From AC-32 sp035455445 (GTDB taxonomy: Bacteria > Actinomycetota > Thermoleophilia > Gaiellales > Gaiellaceae): a DNA stretch of 21,570 nucleotides. Location of the stretch: assembly GCA_035455445.1 (NCBI GenBank), contig DATIFC010000133.1, forward strand, positions 1-21,570, in the 5' to 3' direction. Under the pieces are notes generated by a model. That model searched no databases, had not been told where the DNA came from, and worked only from the letters and a program-made list of their open reading frames with translations. Positions 20,771 through 21,570 of the stretch are shown here, piece after piece. A program made the position numbers and the translations under genes. Each line of letters starts with the position of its first letter. The first letter of the stretch is position 1.

Positions 20771-20797
20771 TGTCCCCTACGGCCCTTCTCGTTCGTG
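20771..20797 (+). promoter_or_regulatory. Putative ECF42-type promoter of the MFS exporter
   Basis: TGTCCCCT (20771-20778), 11 nt, CGTTCGT (20790-20796). Both elements and their spacing equal those upstream of the DGPF gene. Transcription would start about 39 nt before the MFS ATG. The 3' end of the -10 is CGTG here rather than CGTC. Confidence 0.6.
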
Positions 20798-20843
20798 GTC
20801 ATGACGACACCGACGACCACCGAAACGGAAGGAGAACGACTCA

Positions 20844-21570
20844 ATGAGCGCCGAGCCCAACCCAGGCGTTGCGTCCCTCGATCAGGCGCAGGGGGCGTCG
20901 TCGCTGTCGTCACGGCGCGGCATCGCGATCCTGCTCCTGCTGAGCCTCGTCCAGTTCATGGACATCCTCGACGCCTCGATCCTCAACATCGCCCTGCCGT
21001 CGATCAAGGACGACCTCGGCTTCAGCCAGCAGGACCTGCAGTGGGTCGTGAACGGCTACATCCTCACCTACGGCGGCTTCCTGCTCCTGGGTGGCCGGAT
21101 GGCCGACCTGCTGGGGCGTCGCTTCGTGCTCGTCACCGGCCTGGTCGTGTTCGCCGGCTCGTCGCTGGTCGGCGGCCTCGCCCACTCGAGCTCGCTGCTC
21201 GTCGGTGCGCGCTTCGCCAAGGGTCTTGGCGCCGCCATGCTCTCGCCCGCGGCGCTGTCGAGCCTGACGAGCACCTTCCGGTCGACCCGCGACCGCAACA
21301 CCGCACTCGGCGTCTGGGCAGCCGTCTCGGGCATCGGCGGCGCCGCCGGCGTTCTCTTCGGTGGGCTGCTCACCGAGGGGCCGGGCTGGCGCTGGGTGCT
21401 GTTCGTCAACGTCCCCTTCAGCCTGATCGCCTTCGCGGGCGCCTTCGCCCTCCTCGAGAAGGAGCGCATGCGCGCGCGCCTGGCGAGCTTCGACGCGCTG
21501 GGCGCCCTGCTCGTGACCGGGGGAATGCTGCTCCTCGTCTACACCCTCGTGAAGGCACCCGATGTCGGCT
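20844..21570 (+). CDS. MFS transporter, DHA2 (EmrB/QacA) type, 3' end outside window
   Basis: The first 242 residues of a proton-driven drug exporter of the 14-helix DHA2 family, cut by the window edge. After a polar N-terminus come TM1 (GIAILLLLSLVQFMDILDAS, with the typical D after FMD), LNIALPSIKDDLGFS, motif A GGRMADLLGRRFVLVTG in the first loop, and motif C-like glycines GIGGAAGVLFGG followed by GWRWVLFVNVPFSLIAF. ATG 20844 has AAGGAG at ideal spacing. It follows the ECF sigma gene by 97 bp and carries the same promoter motif as the sigma operon, so it is the likely target: efflux of a toxic compound. The substrate cannot be read from the sequence. Confidence 0.93.
   Translation, partial: MSAEPNPGVASLDQAQGASSLSSRRGIAILLLLSLVQFMDILDASILNIALPSIKDDLGFSQQDLQWVVNGYILTYGGFLLLGGRMADLLGRRFVLVTGLVVFAGSSLVGGLAHSSSLLVGARFAKGLGAAMLSPAALSSLTSTFRSTRDRNTALGVWAAVSGIGGAAGVLFGGLLTEGPGWRWVLFVNVPFSLIAFAGAFALLEKERMRARLASFDALGALLVTGGMLLLVYTLVKAPDVG

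Overview
The window is GC-rich DNA, densely coded on both strands, with many GTG starts. The gene content points to a Gram-positive actinobacterium: an MMPL transporter, a MarP-like CvpA/trypsin protease, an ECF sigma factor paired with a DGPF (YCII) protein, and a fused homocysteine methyltransferase/methylenetetrahydrofolate reductase. I lean towards class Thermoleophilia (Solirubrobacterales or Gaiellales), but this is an inference from gene style. No rRNA or marker gene is present to prove it.

Layout. 1-2451: MMPL transporter (+), facing a sigma-70 family factor (-, 2508-3518) across a 13-bp-stem terminator. The sigma gene has a long leader and a recognisable promoter. 3818-5433: a redox/electrophile-type module, with marR (-) divergent from yceI and an NAD(P)H:FMN reductase (+). 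Two matching TTGA-N4-TCAA operators lie between them. A two-CBS protein follows. 6036-9695: a minus-strand run of D-aminopeptidase DppA, a cyclodeaminase-like protein, a CPA1 cation/proton antiporter and DNA polymerase IV, the last two overlapping by 4 bp. 9715-10461: a short-chain dehydrogenase, divergent from dppA. A repeat- and hairpin-rich gap then leads to the methionine-cycle fusion enzyme (10866-12677). That gene converges on the MarP-like protease (12674-13807), the two sharing a CTAG for their stop codons. The protease is divergent from a SnoaL/NTF2-fold protein (13829-14257).

A complete tRNA-Asp(GUC) lies at 14281-14354. A degenerate copy of its 3' part (40 of 46 alignment columns identical) recurs in the same orientation at 18659-18702. 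This arrangement is expected of an old insertion into a tRNA gene. The 4.3 kb between them holds decayed sequence, a PRC-barrel protein, a GAF/SpoIIE-type phosphatase, an LPG-synthase-like membrane protein and a small ABM-like protein, with no intact integrase.

After a broken FAD-oxidase remnant (18836-19099), the window ends in an ECF42-type system: a DGPF/YCII protein, an ECF sigma factor with a TPR-like C-terminal extension that appears to start at CTG, and the first two-thirds or so of a DHA2-type MFS exporter. The DGPF-sigma operon and the exporter are both preceded by TGTCCCCT-N11-CGTTCGT at identical spacing. This is the best candidate for a specific regulatory circuit in the window: a sigma factor that activates itself and a drug-efflux pump.

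A second theme is initiation. Five unit-leading genes (SDR, antiporter, protease, SnoaL-like, SpoIIE phosphatase) have a TAGSYT-type -10 hexamer only 7-9 nt before the start codon and no Shine-Dalgarno sequence, which suggests leaderless mRNAs.
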